64,000 bases of DNA from Balneatrix alpica DSM 16621 (lineage in GTDB: Bacteria > Pseudomonadota > Gammaproteobacteria > Pseudomonadales > Balneatricaceae). Every line of letters starts with the position of its first letter. Position 1 is the stretch's first letter. The position numbers were made by a program, and so were the translations under genes. The notes under the pieces were generated by a model. The model searched no databases. It was not told the DNA's origin and was given only the letters and a program-made list of their open reading frames with translations. The stretch spans positions 326,900 through 390,899 of the forward strand of contig NZ_KK211041.1 of assembly GCF_000619885.1 (NCBI RefSeq), in the 5' to 3' direction. Positions 18,538 through 27,800 of the stretch are shown here, in pieces.

Positions 18538-20451
18538 TTAGCTCATGTCCCCATAGGGATTTTCTTCATCCAGATTGATTGGGTTGAGATAACCCGGTAG
18601 TCGGATCGATTTGGCATCAATCTGTAAATCTTCCCCTTCCAAGACGTTATGGCCAAACAGATACAGTGGGCGAGTTTCGCCGCGGCTGCAGGCTTGATCA
18701 TATTGCTCGGCTTGGGCCTGGGTTTGTTGTTGACGGTCACGGAAGGCATGCATGGCTGCCTGGCCGTGTTTGCGCTCCAGCATGCGTAGCGCAATATGGG
18801 GGGCTAATACCGCGGAGCTGGCATTGTTGCCGCCAAAACCTTTGGAGTTGAGGAAAACCGCATCAATGCCATCGTTACCAACCTGATAGTGTTCAGCCTG
18901 AATGCTGAGATTGGAGCGATGAACATCCTCGGCAACGTGATTAATGGTGGCAATGCCGGGAATCAGACCATAGCGCCAGACACCTAGCGCTGTGCTGAGC
19001 TGATCGCCACCGGCGGTGCCCTGGGAGTGACCGAGGAAACACTTCACGGCCGACACCTTCCAGGCCGGGATATTAAAAGCTTTGGCAACTTCATTCAGGA
19101 CATGGGACTCGGTCACTCGATTTTGCGGAGTGCTGGTGCCGTGTGCCTGGATAAAGGTGCGTTGCTTGAGTGCATCGCTGCCAATAATTTTTTCCACCAG
19201 CGAGGTGATTTTGCCCAGGGTGACATAGTTACCAATACCGGGAGCGGAGATGGACTTTTTATGGCCATCGGCGCTGACAAAGACATCGGGAACTGCACCA
19301 TAGATTTGCGCCCCGAGCTGCAGGGCCAAGTCATCTGCCATCAGCATTACAAACTGCGAGGATTCACCAATGGTGAAGCCACAGTTGGTGGAAAAGGGGC
19401 GGCAGGCGCGGCGATAGTGTTCATCGCTCAGCTCGTCCAGATTATCCAGGGCGCGCAGGTCTTTATCCTCTGCCAGTGCACCCATTGCACGGAAGCCTTC
19501 AATCACTTCCGGCAAAATCGGAGCATCGCTGCCGCCAACTAATACTACCTTGCGTTTGCCGGAGCGGATGGCATCCACCCCCTGTTGCAGGTTGTAGAGG
19601 AAGGAGGCGCAGGCCCCGAGAGAGGCACCGGTAGCACCGACACTGCCCAGTACATAGGCATTAATAAAGTCGGCGGGCATCTGGCCGTAGCCTAAGGGTA
19701 GCTGCTTGGAGGTAATGCGTTTGCCCTGATAGTGCGACTTCAGCATGCCGCCAAAGCCATTATCATCCATTTGACCAATGGAGTTACCGGCATAGACGGC
19801 GATTTGGTCGGGGGCGACATGATCGCGAATTAGATTCCAATCCAAACCAGTGGAGCCTAAGCAATCCGAGGCCGAGTAAATCGACATTTGCAAATTGCGC
19901 GGGTGATTGCGGGACTGGTAGAGGTCGCCGGGCTGAAAACCAGTGGGTAGTTGGCCAGCACTTTGCACCGGAGCGCAGCGGTAGTCGTATAGCAAGACAT
20001 CCAGAGCTTCACTGGTGTTAACCTGGACATAACCATTACCCAGGTCATCCATGCGCCAGTTAACTGGGATGTGTTCAGGCAGGTGGCGTTTACGAATTAC
20101 AAACTGGTGATCTCCGTTGAAGGAGGGGGCCAGCTTGGTCGCCACATGATAGGGCACATTGTTAACATCAAAGGCTTCGTGATTAATACGGCGAATCAGG
20201 GTGTTGGCTCGAATGTAATCACTCAGCTGAGCGGTGACTTCAGCGGGGGTTAACAGCTGATTTTGTGAATCGCGCAGCTGGCCATCCACTGACTTGACCA
20301 GCCCCATCATGGTTGCCAGACTGAGCCAGGTTTCCTGTGCGGCTGCCTCGGGGATATGATCGATTACCAGACGGCGGTAAGCATGGTGAAAAGAGGACCG
20401 TCCGGCGGGGTTAACCCCACCAAAACCGACAATCACGGGTAAGTAAGACAA
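18538..20451 (-). CDS. fabY: FabY-type beta-ketoacyl-ACP synthase
   Basis: Condensing enzyme of the thiolase fold. The 637-residue length and a long N-terminal extension match FabY of Pseudomonas aeruginosa (634 residues), which starts fatty acid synthesis from acetyl-CoA and malonyl-ACP in place of FabH. The catalytic triad is visible: Cys281 in GASLGACASF, His436 in QAHGTSTPQNR and His474 in CFLGHSQGTAGG. The start is a TTG with GAGG upstream; no in-frame ATG exists before MMGL at residue 48, so the TTG is needed for the conserved beginning YLPVIVGFGGVNPAGR. No other fab genes are nearby. Confidence 0.88.
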   Translation of the reverse strand: MSYLPVIVGFGGVNPAGRSSFHHAYRRLVIDHIPEAAAQETWLSLATMMGLVKSVDGQLRDSQNQLLTPAEVTAQLSDYIRANTLIRRINHEAFDVNNVPYHVATKLAPSFNGDHQFVIRKRHLPEHIPVNWRMDDLGNGYVQVNTSEALDVLLYDYRCAPVQSAGQLPTGFQPGDLYQSRNHPRNLQMSIYSASDCLGSTGLDWNLIRDHVAPDQIAVYAGNSIGQMDDNGFGGMLKSHYQGKRITSKQLPLGYGQMPADFINAYVLGSVGATGASLGACASFLYNLQQGVDAIRSGKRKVVLVGGSDAPILPEVIEGFRAMGALAEDKDLRALDNLDELSDEHYRRACRPFSTNCGFTIGESSQFVMLMADDLALQLGAQIYGAVPDVFVSADGHKKSISAPGIGNYVTLGKITSLVEKIIGSDALKQRTFIQAHGTSTPQNRVTESHVLNEVAKAFNIPAWKVSAVKCFLGHSQGTAGGDQLSTALGVWRYGLIPGIATINHVAEDVHRSNLSIQAEHYQVGNDGIDAVFLNSKGFGGNNASSAVLAPHIALRMLERKHGQAAMHAFRDRQQQTQAQAEQYDQACSRGETRPLYLFGHNVLEGEDLQIDAKSIRLPGYLNPINLDEENPYGDMS

Positions 20452-20575
20452 GGATACATCCTCTCGAGGGTGATTGGCTGATAAGGTGTAAAATATCCCG
20501 CATTGTATAGAGCGTAGCGCTTTGTGACCAGAGCATGACGCAAATGGGAATTAAGTCGGATACAGGAGCACGACA

Positions 20576-21232
20576 ATGCAAGCAAAGAAACTTTTAGGTG
20601 TGGCCGTTATCACCAGCCTGCTGGCTGGCTGTATGACAACCGACCCCTATACACGTGAACAGAAAGTGGGGCAAACGGCTAAGGGCGCCGGTATTGGTGC
20701 AGTAGCAGGAGCGGTATTGGGGGCGGCGGTTTCCAGTAAGAGTGATCGCGGTAAAGGGGCGGCTACAGGGGCCTTGGTCGGGGCTGCTGTTGGCGGTGGC
20801 ATTGGTTATTACATGGATCAGCAAGAAGCAGCGCTGCGCCAGGAGTTGGAAAGCTCTGGGGTGTCGGTGGTACGTAATGGCGATAACATCAACCTGATCA
20901 TGCCGGGCAATATTACCTTTGCTACTAATAGCGAACAGATTTCTCCTACGTTCTACCAAACTCTGGATGGAGTGGTGCGGGTGTTGGCTAAGTTCGAAAA
21001 GACCCACCTGGATGTGATCGGCTATACCGACTCTAAGGGCTCGTTTGAGCATAACCAAATGCTGTCTGAACGCCGCGCTAATTCGGTGGCGACCTATCTG
21101 ATGCAGTCTGGTATTCCTGGCAGCCGGGTAACCAGTCGTGGCCTGGGTGAGCGCTACCCTATTGCCAGCAATGACACTGAGCAGGGCCGGGCGCAAAACC
21201 GCCGGGTTGAGCTACAGATTCGCCCCATGTAA
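20576..21232 (+). CDS. OmpA-family outer-membrane lipoprotein (YiaD-like)
   Basis: Lipoprotein with lipobox LLAGC (Cys19), then a glycine-zipper region (about 34-82) rich in GAGIGAVAGAVLGAA and GALVGAAVGGGIGYYMD repeats. A C-terminal OmpA peptidoglycan-binding domain (about 105-218) contains IGYTDSKGSFEHNQMLSERRA and RGLGERYPIASNDTEQGR, followed by NRRVEL. The asparagine/aspartate and arginine that bind diaminopimelate are present. It likely ties the outer membrane to peptidoglycan. E. coli YiaD, with the same layout, suppresses bamD defects when overexpressed. Monocistronic, with a terminator. Confidence 0.9.
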   Translation: MQAKKLLGVAVITSLLAGCMTTDPYTREQKVGQTAKGAGIGAVAGAVLGAAVSSKSDRGKGAATGALVGAAVGGGIGYYMDQQEAALRQELESSGVSVVRNGDNINLIMPGNITFATNSEQISPTFYQTLDGVVRVLAKFEKTHLDVIGYTDSKGSFEHNQMLSERRANSVATYLMQSGIPGSRVTSRGLGERYPIASNDTEQGRAQNRRVELQIRPM

Positions 21233-21254
21233 CAGCGGGCAGGGAGAAAGTATC

Positions 21255-21280
21255 ATCAAGGGCGCTTAGGCGCCCTTGAT
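21255..21280. terminator. Hairpin between the OmpA-like and ZapB-like genes
   Basis: ATCAAGGGCGC, loop TTAG and GCGCCCTTGAT form a perfect 11-bp stem between convergent genes. T tracts are short. Confidence 0.7.
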
Positions 21281-21295
21281 CGTCAAGAGGCAGGA

Positions 21296-21481
21296 TTAAG
21301 CGTTTTCGATTTGTTCAAACTTGCTCAGTAAGCCTTTTACTGAGGTTTCCCAATCACTGCGCTCTTGTTCCAGGTGGCTTTTTGCCTGACGCAGTTCATT
21401 GACTTCCAGGCGCAGTAATTCAACCTCTTCAATCAGGCTTTGGATTTTACGGTCAAGGTTAGCTAAGAGTTCGTTAGGCAT
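21296..21481 (-). CDS. ZapB-like small coiled-coil protein (TIGR02449 type)
   Basis: A 61-residue, almost entirely coiled-coil protein with leucine heptads, LDRKIQSLIEEVELLRLEVN and ELRQAKSHLEQE. This is the pattern of the TIGR02449 family and of the cell-division factor ZapB. The start at 21481 (MPNELLANL) is preferred over the longer frame from 21517. Relatives usually lie near zapA/ygfB; here the neighbour is flgT. A divisome or structural role is plausible but inferred from shape only. Confidence 0.7.
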   Translation of the reverse strand: MPNELLANLDRKIQSLIEEVELLRLEVNELRQAKSHLEQERSDWETSVKGLLSKFEQIENA

Positions 21482-21538
21482 AATGTCATCCTGCGAATGG
21501 AATGAATGTGCGGGCATTATAGGAAAGCCGGGCTCCGG

Positions 21539-22738
21539 CTACCATGCCATCACCCGGTCATCTTGTTGAATATTGATGGAGATCGCTTCCACCGGCAGTT
21601 CGAGCCAGGCAGAGTCCCCCTGAACCTGACTAACCCGCGCCGCGGTCTGGGTATCTTCTAGTTGGGAGTAGCGCTCACCACTAGGGCCATAGTCATAACG
21701 CTGGCGATAGACCACCAAGGTATCCCCGGTACGCAATCCTGCCCGACTGCCAGCGGCTACCAGCAATCGTCTACCTTCGGTGCGAACAATACGGGCGCTA
21801 AAGGGCTGACAGCTAAGGGTGTCATCCAGGCGGTTGCTGATTTTGTTGAGTAGCTTTTGCACCTGATTGCCGTAATCACTACTCCAGAAAGCATCAGTAG
21901 CGAAGCCGGTTTTGAGGTGATGATCTTTCAGCCAATAGCCGCTGGTAGAAAATTGATCCTGATACAGCAGCTGGCCGGAAAGCGCATCATGGACATATAC
22001 CTCCAAGGCAAAAAAACGCTGGTGGTCAGGATGCTTAGGTAGGACACGGCGCAGGGCGTCGGTGACAAATAAACGGTCCTCATTGACGCCAGCTTGACTC
22101 AAGGACATATCCAGAATGCGCCCGGAGACCACATAGTGGATCCCCATCTGATGCAGGCGGGGAACCACAGCGCTAATATCGGTGGGGTCTTTATTGGCAT
22201 AGGGGGGAGGCAGTACCAGTAACTGTCCATTGGGGCGTAGCTCCAGCCCCTTGCTATTTTGCAGACGCCGCGCCAGCTCCAGACTTAACCCAGAAACAAT
22301 ATTATCCAGACGCCCCAGAGTAGCGTGATCAGGCTGATTGAGGGGGAAAGCCGTAATTGCCACCTGTTTACGATAATTGCTAGTGCCTGCCTGGGCACAC
22401 TGAGGTGCTGGTGCCACTTCGGCACGAATCCACACTTTGAGCACATCCCCCTGCACTTGCTCGCGTAGTACCTGTACATCCTCAATGCGGCCTTCGCTGC
22501 TCATGCGCAGGGTTTCGAGCTGGAGCACGCCATTTTGCATTTGCTGGGTACTGCTAAACCAACTACCTGCCTGCAACAGGGCCAGCTGTGAAGCATCGCG
22601 GATCGCCAGCTCCCGCGCCAAGCGTTTGTCCCCTTGCGTAATAAGCGCTTGCCCTTCAGCTTCGACGGTTAGCGCACTGGCAACCTGACCCCAGCCAAGT
22701 AACAGTAGTAAAAGGAAGCTATAGCTTTTCCAGCTCAT
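21539..22738 (-). CDS. flgT: Flagellar assembly protein FlgT
   Basis: Periplasmic protein that builds the H-ring around the basal body of polar, often Na+-driven, flagella in Vibrio-type bacteria, helping outer-membrane FlgO/FlgP and motor parts assemble. The signal peptide ends near ALT at residues 22-25. The N-domain follows (VEAEGQALITQGDKRLAREL, DASQLALLQ), then a middle domain starting at RKQVAITAFPLNQPDH and a C-terminal SH3-like domain with GLRTGDTLVVYRQ. Length 399. It faces the flgO/flgP operon divergently, as in Vibrio. A weak sigma-28-like sequence lies upstream but is below what I would call. Confidence 0.9.
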   Translation of the reverse strand: MSWKSYSFLLLLLLGWGQVASALTVEAEGQALITQGDKRLARELAIRDASQLALLQAGSWFSSTQQMQNGVLQLETLRMSSEGRIEDVQVLREQVQGDVLKVWIRAEVAPAPQCAQAGTSNYRKQVAITAFPLNQPDHATLGRLDNIVSGLSLELARRLQNSKGLELRPNGQLLVLPPPYANKDPTDISAVVPRLHQMGIHYVVSGRILDMSLSQAGVNEDRLFVTDALRRVLPKHPDHQRFFALEVYVHDALSGQLLYQDQFSTSGYWLKDHHLKTGFATDAFWSSDYGNQVQKLLNKISNRLDDTLSCQPFSARIVRTEGRRLLVAAGSRAGLRTGDTLVVYRQRYDYGPSGERYSQLEDTQTAARVSQVQGDSAWLELPVEAISINIQQDDRVMAW

Positions 22739-22800
22739 GTTTTATCCTTGTGTGGGCCTTGTACGGCTTGCCGCTATTCACTATAGAGAGAATCATCCGG

Positions 22801-22827
22801 TAAAGTTGTTCGCCTGCTGGCCGATAG
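22801..22827 (+). promoter_or_regulatory. Sigma-28 (FliA) promoter of the flgO-flgP operon
   Basis: TAAAGTTG, 11 bases, GCCGATAG matches the FliA consensus TAAAGTTT-N11-GCCGATAA in 7 of 8 and 7 of 8 positions with exact spacing. It lies 57 bases before the ATG of the first gene. Transcription of this outer-membrane flagellar unit should therefore come late in the flagellar hierarchy. Confidence 0.85.
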
Positions 22828-22883
22828 CCTGCGAACTTGGCGGACTCCAGGCCGCCACTATTATAGGCAAAGGAATACTGATT

Positions 22884-23186
22884 ATGATGCTGCGAACCCT
22901 GTTTGCCCTCATTCTTATGCTGGGGATGCTGCCCCTAAGCCAGGCAAATGACAAGCCCTGTACCGGTAACCAATGTCAGCAGCAACCTCATGCCATGAGC
23001 CAGCCGCAAAATTGTCCCGAGTGTCGTGAGCGCGTACTGGTTGTACCCAAGATTACCACCCAGTGCGCCAAAGAAGTGGCCCGTGTGAATTATCGAGCCG
23101 CGTGTTCAAGTTGTGGCAACTTTAGTGTGACGGTGCGCCAGGACGATCGTTACATGGGCCCGCCCTGTATTAAGGCTGGCAACTAA
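22884..23186 (+). CDS. Cys-rich periplasmic protein, first gene of the flgOP operon
   Basis: A 100-residue protein with a signal peptide (about residues 1-21, ending SQAND) and eight cysteines in the mature part. These include CTGNQC, NCPEC, a single in TQCAKE, ACSSC and a last in PPC. The pairs could form disulfides or bind metal. The start at 22884 follows AAGGAA; the open frame extends further upstream without support. It sits between a sigma-28 promoter and flgO (11 bp gap), so it probably functions in the flagellar outer-membrane apparatus. I do not recognise the family. Confidence 0.75.
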   Translation: MMLRTLFALILMLGMLPLSQANDKPCTGNQCQQQPHAMSQPQNCPECRERVLVVPKITTQCAKEVARVNYRAACSSCGNFSVTVRQDDRYMGPPCIKAGN

Positions 23187-23197
23187 GGAGACGTACC

Positions 23198-23863
23198 ATG
23201 AAATCTTCGCTGCTGTTGCTCTGCGCTACCAGCCTGCTGCTTACCGCCTGTACTCAGCCTCCTCAACCGCAACAGGCCATGCCTAGCCGCTTTATGGGCG
23301 GGATGGTCTATGACCGAGCGGGGGCAGGTGGCTCAGCGCCTAGCGTATTGACCGACATGGTCAGCTTTATGGCAGATCAACTGTCGGTTAATAAAGACTT
23401 TGCCAATATCCAGGATACCCCGGTTGCGATCACCTCCTTTGTCAATGTAGAGAACCTGGGCGAGACCAATAAACTTGGCAACCAGTTGTCGGAAAATATG
23501 ATCCACGAGCTGCAGGTTCGGGGTTACAAAGTAGTGGACTTTAAAACCACTGGGGTGATTAAGGTCACCGAAACCGGTGACTTTGCTTTTAGCCGGAAAC
23601 TTGAAGAACTGACTCGCCAGTATCGGATCAACTATGTGGTGACGGGGACCTATACAGGTTTCCCCGATGGGGTATTGGTCAATGCGCGGGTCATCGACTT
23701 GCAAACCAAGGTGGTGATGTCGACAGCTCAGGGCTTCTTACCCACAGATGAAGTCGAAGGGATTATGGGCGGCTATGATGCCACTCGTCATTTCAAGGGG
23801 AAAATCATTGAGCAGCATGTCGCGCCCAAGGTTTACCTCTACAACACCAAGCTGGTGAAGTAA
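23198..23863 (+). CDS. flgO: Flagellar outer-membrane lipoprotein FlgO
   Basis: Outer-membrane lipoprotein needed for stable flagella and motility in Vibrio-type systems. Lipobox LLTAC gives Cys18. The FlgO domain (about 50-190) contains VAITSFVNVENLGETNKLGNQ, SENMIHELQVRGYKVVDFK and YVVTGTYTGFPDGVLVNAR, typical of the family. It has a strong GGAG ribosome binding site. The stop is directly followed by the flgP GTG, so the two are co-translated. Confidence 0.9.
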   Translation: MKSSLLLLCATSLLLTACTQPPQPQQAMPSRFMGGMVYDRAGAGGSAPSVLTDMVSFMADQLSVNKDFANIQDTPVAITSFVNVENLGETNKLGNQLSENMIHELQVRGYKVVDFKTTGVIKVTETGDFAFSRKLEELTRQYRINYVVTGTYTGFPDGVLVNARVIDLQTKVVMSTAQGFLPTDEVEGIMGGYDATRHFKGKIIEQHVAPKVYLYNTKLVK

Positions 23864-24298
23864 GTGCGTATTCTGCTGCTTACTCTGGCCATGCTGAGTC
23901 TGGTGGCCTGCCAGCCGGTGACCCAGCAAGCCTATGCCCCGGCAGCACCTGAACCCTGCTGTGGTTATGCCAATCAACCCCAGGTGATTACGGTGGTGGG
24001 CTACGCCCCCATTAGTTTGCAGCCTGGGCAAAATCAGCAGCATAAGATTCTGATGGCCATGCGTGCCTCGAAACTGCAGGCCTACCAAGAATTGGCGGCG
24101 GTGGTGCATGGCCAGGTGATTCAGTATCAGACCGGTGCCCGGGATATGGTGTTACAGGGTGAGCAACTGCAGTCGGCGGTATCGGGGATTGTCCGGGGTG
24201 CTCGGGTAGTGAAGACCTATCCGGTGCAAGAGGACGTTTATGCCACGGTACTGGAACTGGATGTAAAGGATATTCAGCGCGCTTACGTGCGTATGTAA
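23864..24298 (+). CDS. flgP: Flagellar assembly lipoprotein FlgP
   Basis: Lipoprotein of the flagellar H-ring or outer-membrane disk. It starts with GTG immediately after the flgO stop (TAAGTG) with GGTGAAG as ribosome binding site. Lipobox SLVAC gives Cys16. The core (about 60-140) shows AMRASKLQAYQELAAVVHG and VRGARVVKTYPVQEDVYAT, as in FlgP/LPP20-type proteins. Length 144. With FlgO and divergent FlgT this gives the full Vibrio-type trio. Confidence 0.88.
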   Translation: MRILLLTLAMLSLVACQPVTQQAYAPAAPEPCCGYANQPQVITVVGYAPISLQPGQNQQHKILMAMRASKLQAYQELAAVVHGQVIQYQTGARDMVLQGEQLQSAVSGIVRGARVVKTYPVQEDVYATVLELDVKDIQRAYVRM

Positions 24299-24316
24299 GG
24301 CCAGCAGTAACATGCC

Positions 24317-24347
24317 AAGGGTCGGTCAGCAATGACCGGCCCTTTTT
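24317..24347. terminator. Terminator of the flgO-flgP operon
   Basis: AAGGGTCGGTCA, loop GCAA and TGACCGGCCCTT (one G-T pair) are followed by TTTTT. The convergent hopJ-like gene may use it too. Confidence 0.85.
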
Positions 24348-24362
24348 AATGGCCGTAGCTAT

Positions 24363-24737
24363 CTAGTGTGGGAAAACTTTGGGGCGCAGAGGCTCTTGGA
24401 AAAAGTTGATACCTTCCCAGCCATAACGCATAAACAGGCGGATATTCTGGTGATCCGTACCTTCTGGGTGCTGTAATACATCGACCCGATAGTAGCGCCC
24501 AAAACAGGCTAGGGTCTGGGCTTCAGATAGCTTATGCAGTCGAGCAAAGGCGAAAATTTTGCAAGAGCCTTCATTGCGCCCCGCGTCGTTCACGATCAGG
24601 TCACCTTCCAGACCATTACTGAAGGCGGTCGGAGTGTAGTCATAGTGTTGCTGGATCACTTGCATGCAGTGTTCAAAATCCAGTTGTGGGTCTGTACCTA
24701 TGTTTTGCAAAAAGGCATCCAGGGATAGGCTGCTCAT
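24363..24737 (-). CDS. HopJ-family protein (PF08888 type)
   Basis: A 124-residue cytoplasmic protein matching the HopJ family: FEHCMQVIQQHYDYTPTAFSNG, EGSCKIFAFARLHKLSEAQT, LACFGRYYR and HPEGTDHQNIRLFMRYGW. The family was named for a plant-pathogen effector candidate. It is common in free-living bacteria without type III secretion, so the effector label should not be carried over. No secretion or chaperone genes are nearby. Function unknown. Confidence 0.85.
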   Translation of the reverse strand: MSSLSLDAFLQNIGTDPQLDFEHCMQVIQQHYDYTPTAFSNGLEGDLIVNDAGRNEGSCKIFAFARLHKLSEAQTLACFGRYYRVDVLQHPEGTDHQNIRLFMRYGWEGINFFQEPLRPKVFPH

Positions 24738-24859
24738 GCGGGCGACTTCCTCACTCAGCCGTGGCGGTATCCTCTGCGCCAGGGCATCACTAGCTAGGGA
24801 GTCCCTAGGCAGTGCGCCTAGGGGGTGTCGGTGGCCAGCGTTCCCTTGCTGGCAGGGCG

Positions 24860-27800
24860 CTATACCTTAGAGGAGTTTGCCAGGCTCTGCACGGATTTCC
24901 GTCCTTGCCAGCGTTGCTGGCCGTGGTCCAGCATGAGCAGTACGGAGGGCACCACCAGCAGAATCAGCAACGTGCCAAAACCCAGGCCAAAGACGATTGA
25001 GGTGGCCATGGGAATCAGGAACTGTGCCTGCAAAGAGGTCTCAAACAGGATCGGTGTGAGGCCTGCAATGGTCGTGAGGGAGGTCAGCAGCACCGCTCGT
25101 AAGCGCTGACAGGCAGCCTCCTCCACCGCTTGCAGGGCACTCATGCCCTGGCCCCGCAGCTTTTGATAGAAGCTGATTAAGACGATGGAGTCGTTGATCA
25201 CTATCCCCGATAGGCCAAAGCATCCGAACAGAGACAGGATGGTGAGGTCAAAGCCCATCAGCCAATGGCCAAACAGGGCTCCGCTCAAGCCAAAAGGGAT
25301 GGCGAGCATGACGGCGATTGGCCACAGATAGCTGGCAAATACCCAAGCCAGAATGATGTAAATAAGACAGATCGCCAGGATCAGCCCCAGGCGCATATCG
25401 CTGAGGGTTTCGCGTTGATCAGCCTGACTGCCACCAAATTCATAGCTGATGCCATAACGGGCGGCGAGCTCTGGCAAGACGCTTTGGCGTAAGCTGGCCA
25501 GGATTTCGTTGGCATTACCGACATTGTCATCCAGATCGGAGCTGACCACGATGGCTAAGCGCCCATCGACACGGTTAAGGGAGTCCAGCCCAGGCTGCAC
25601 CTGAAACTCGGCGACATTGCTGAGCAGGGTGGTCTGCCCTGAGGGCAACAGCAGCGGCAGGTTAAGCAGGGTGCTGAATTGGTGGCGCTGTTGGTCAGGC
25701 AGGGTGAGTCGCACTTCAACCTCGTCCAGGTGGTCGTAGAACACCTGTACCTTACGCCCATCAAAGGCGTGGCGTAGCTGGCGGGCCACTTCATTAAGGG
25801 TCAGGCCAAGCGCTTCGCCATTGGCCGTTAAACGCAGAATCCACTGCTCACGGCCATAGGGCAGATCATCATCGACATTGGTCACGCCGTTATAGGGCCG
25901 CAATGCCTGCTGTAATTCCAGGGAGGCATTCTTGAGAGCCTGCACATCGCTGCCGAAGAGCTGTACTTCAATGGCTTTACGACTGGGCCCTGCCATCTGT
26001 TGGGTGATTTCAAAGCGCTCAACTCCCTGGGGCAAGGCCAGCGCCTGGCGCCAACGCCGGATCAATTCTAGGTTGCTGATCGGACGCTTATCGGAGTAAA
26101 GCTCAACATAGAGGCCGCCGAGGCTATCACCTTGATTGACACCCCCACTGCTACGGGCAAAGAAGCCACTGCCATGGTGTTGCACCAGGGTACGTACCAG
26201 CGGACGCCCCACTTCCTGTTCTACCTGTTTTAGACTCTGTTCGGCCCGTTCAAGAAATTCGGGGACGGCGCTGGCGGGGGTGCCACTGCTAAATTGCACA
26301 CTCAGGCGCAGGGTATCGCCATCCACATTAGGGAAGAAGGTAAAGCGCAGGATACCTCCGGCAAATAAGCCCATGGCCAAGATAAAGGCGGCAATGGCGA
26401 GGGCGAGGGTGAGCTGCCGGTAGGTCAAGCAGGCGCGTACCAAACGCCGAAAGGGACCGTCACGAAAGCGTTCGAAGCCTTTATCCAAGCGTTGACGCAG
26501 TTTACTCGGTGCTGCACCTGGTTTGTTCAGGCTGTGATAGAGGTGACCCGGCAGAATCAGGAAGCACTCCAACACCGAGGCAATGATGACGCAGATGACC
26601 ACCAGGGGAATGTCACCGAGAATGGCACCAAAGCGTCCGCCGACTAACAGCAGGGGTAAGAATGCAGCAATGGTAGTCAGGGAGGAGGCGACTACCGGGG
26701 CAAACATCCGCATCGCTCCGCCCAATGCGGAAGAGAGGCTGGGTTCGCCGCGTTGCACATGGCTGAGAGTGTCCTCGCCCACCACGATGGCGTCGTCGAC
26801 GATGATACCCAGCGCCATGATCAGGCCAAAAAGGCTGATCATGTTGATGCTGCCACCGACGAGCCAGAGAATGGCAAAGGTCGCCATGAAGGAGACGGGA
26901 ATACCAAAGGTGACCCACCAGGCCACTCGGGCATTGAGGAACAGGTACAGCATCAGCACCACCAGAGCTAGTCCACCCAGTCCATTGGTGATCAGCAAAT
27001 CAATACGGTCCTCCAGCGCCCGCCAGCTTTCATCGTAAACCACCAGTTCGACATTGGGGGGCAGGGTGGGGCGGGTTTCGGCCAACCAGGTGTTCAGGAG
27101 TTCGGCGGTGTTCAGCGTGTCTTCATCGGAGTTACGGCGGGTGTAGAGCTCAATCGCCGGGCGGCCCTGGTACCACAACAGGGTCTGGTTCTCCCGGGCG
27201 CGTTTGCTGACGCTGGCAATATCCCCCAGGCGTAGTAATTGTCCCTGGGCATCTGCCATCAGGGGCAGTTGACGAAAGCCTTGCTCATCACGCTGCTGGT
27301 TTTGCGTGCGCAGGCTGCGTTCGCCATCGTCCAGGCCGGCGTTACCCGCTGGCGTATCGAGGCTGCGATTTTGAATGTGCTGGGCCAGTTGCTCCAGGCT
27401 TAAGCCCAGACCATGTAAGGTTTCCAGCGGTACCTGCAGGCTAATTTCCTGCTCCGGTAAGCCGCTAATATCGACTTTGCTAATGCCTTGATCCAGTAAG
27501 GACTGCTCCAGCAAACGGGCCTGGTAGCGCAGCTCTTCGAGGTTATCCCCCACCACTAACACCCGGGCAATGCCCTCATAGCGGCTCAGTAGGCTGACCT
27601 GCGGGCGCTCAGCCTCGGTGGGCAGGCTACTCAGTGCCAGCACCCGTTGTTCGATATCATCCTTGGCCTGGCTGGCATTGACACCTTCATGCAGCTCAAT
27701 GCGCATGCTGCTAATGCCCTGGCGAGAGATGGTGGTGAGCTGTTTAATCTCCCCCAAGCCTTTCAGGCTTTGCTCGATAGGAATGCTGATACTGTTTTGT

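Noticed and set aside
24363..24737. Calling the HopJ-family gene a type III effector
   Set aside because: No secretion genes or effector context; the family is widespread in non-pathogens.
24794..24822. CTAGGG-AGT-CCCTAG and neighbouring CCTAGG palindromes as a mobile-element end
   Set aside because: Only short palindromes with no transposase, target duplication or second copy seen; probably part of the RND gene 3' region.
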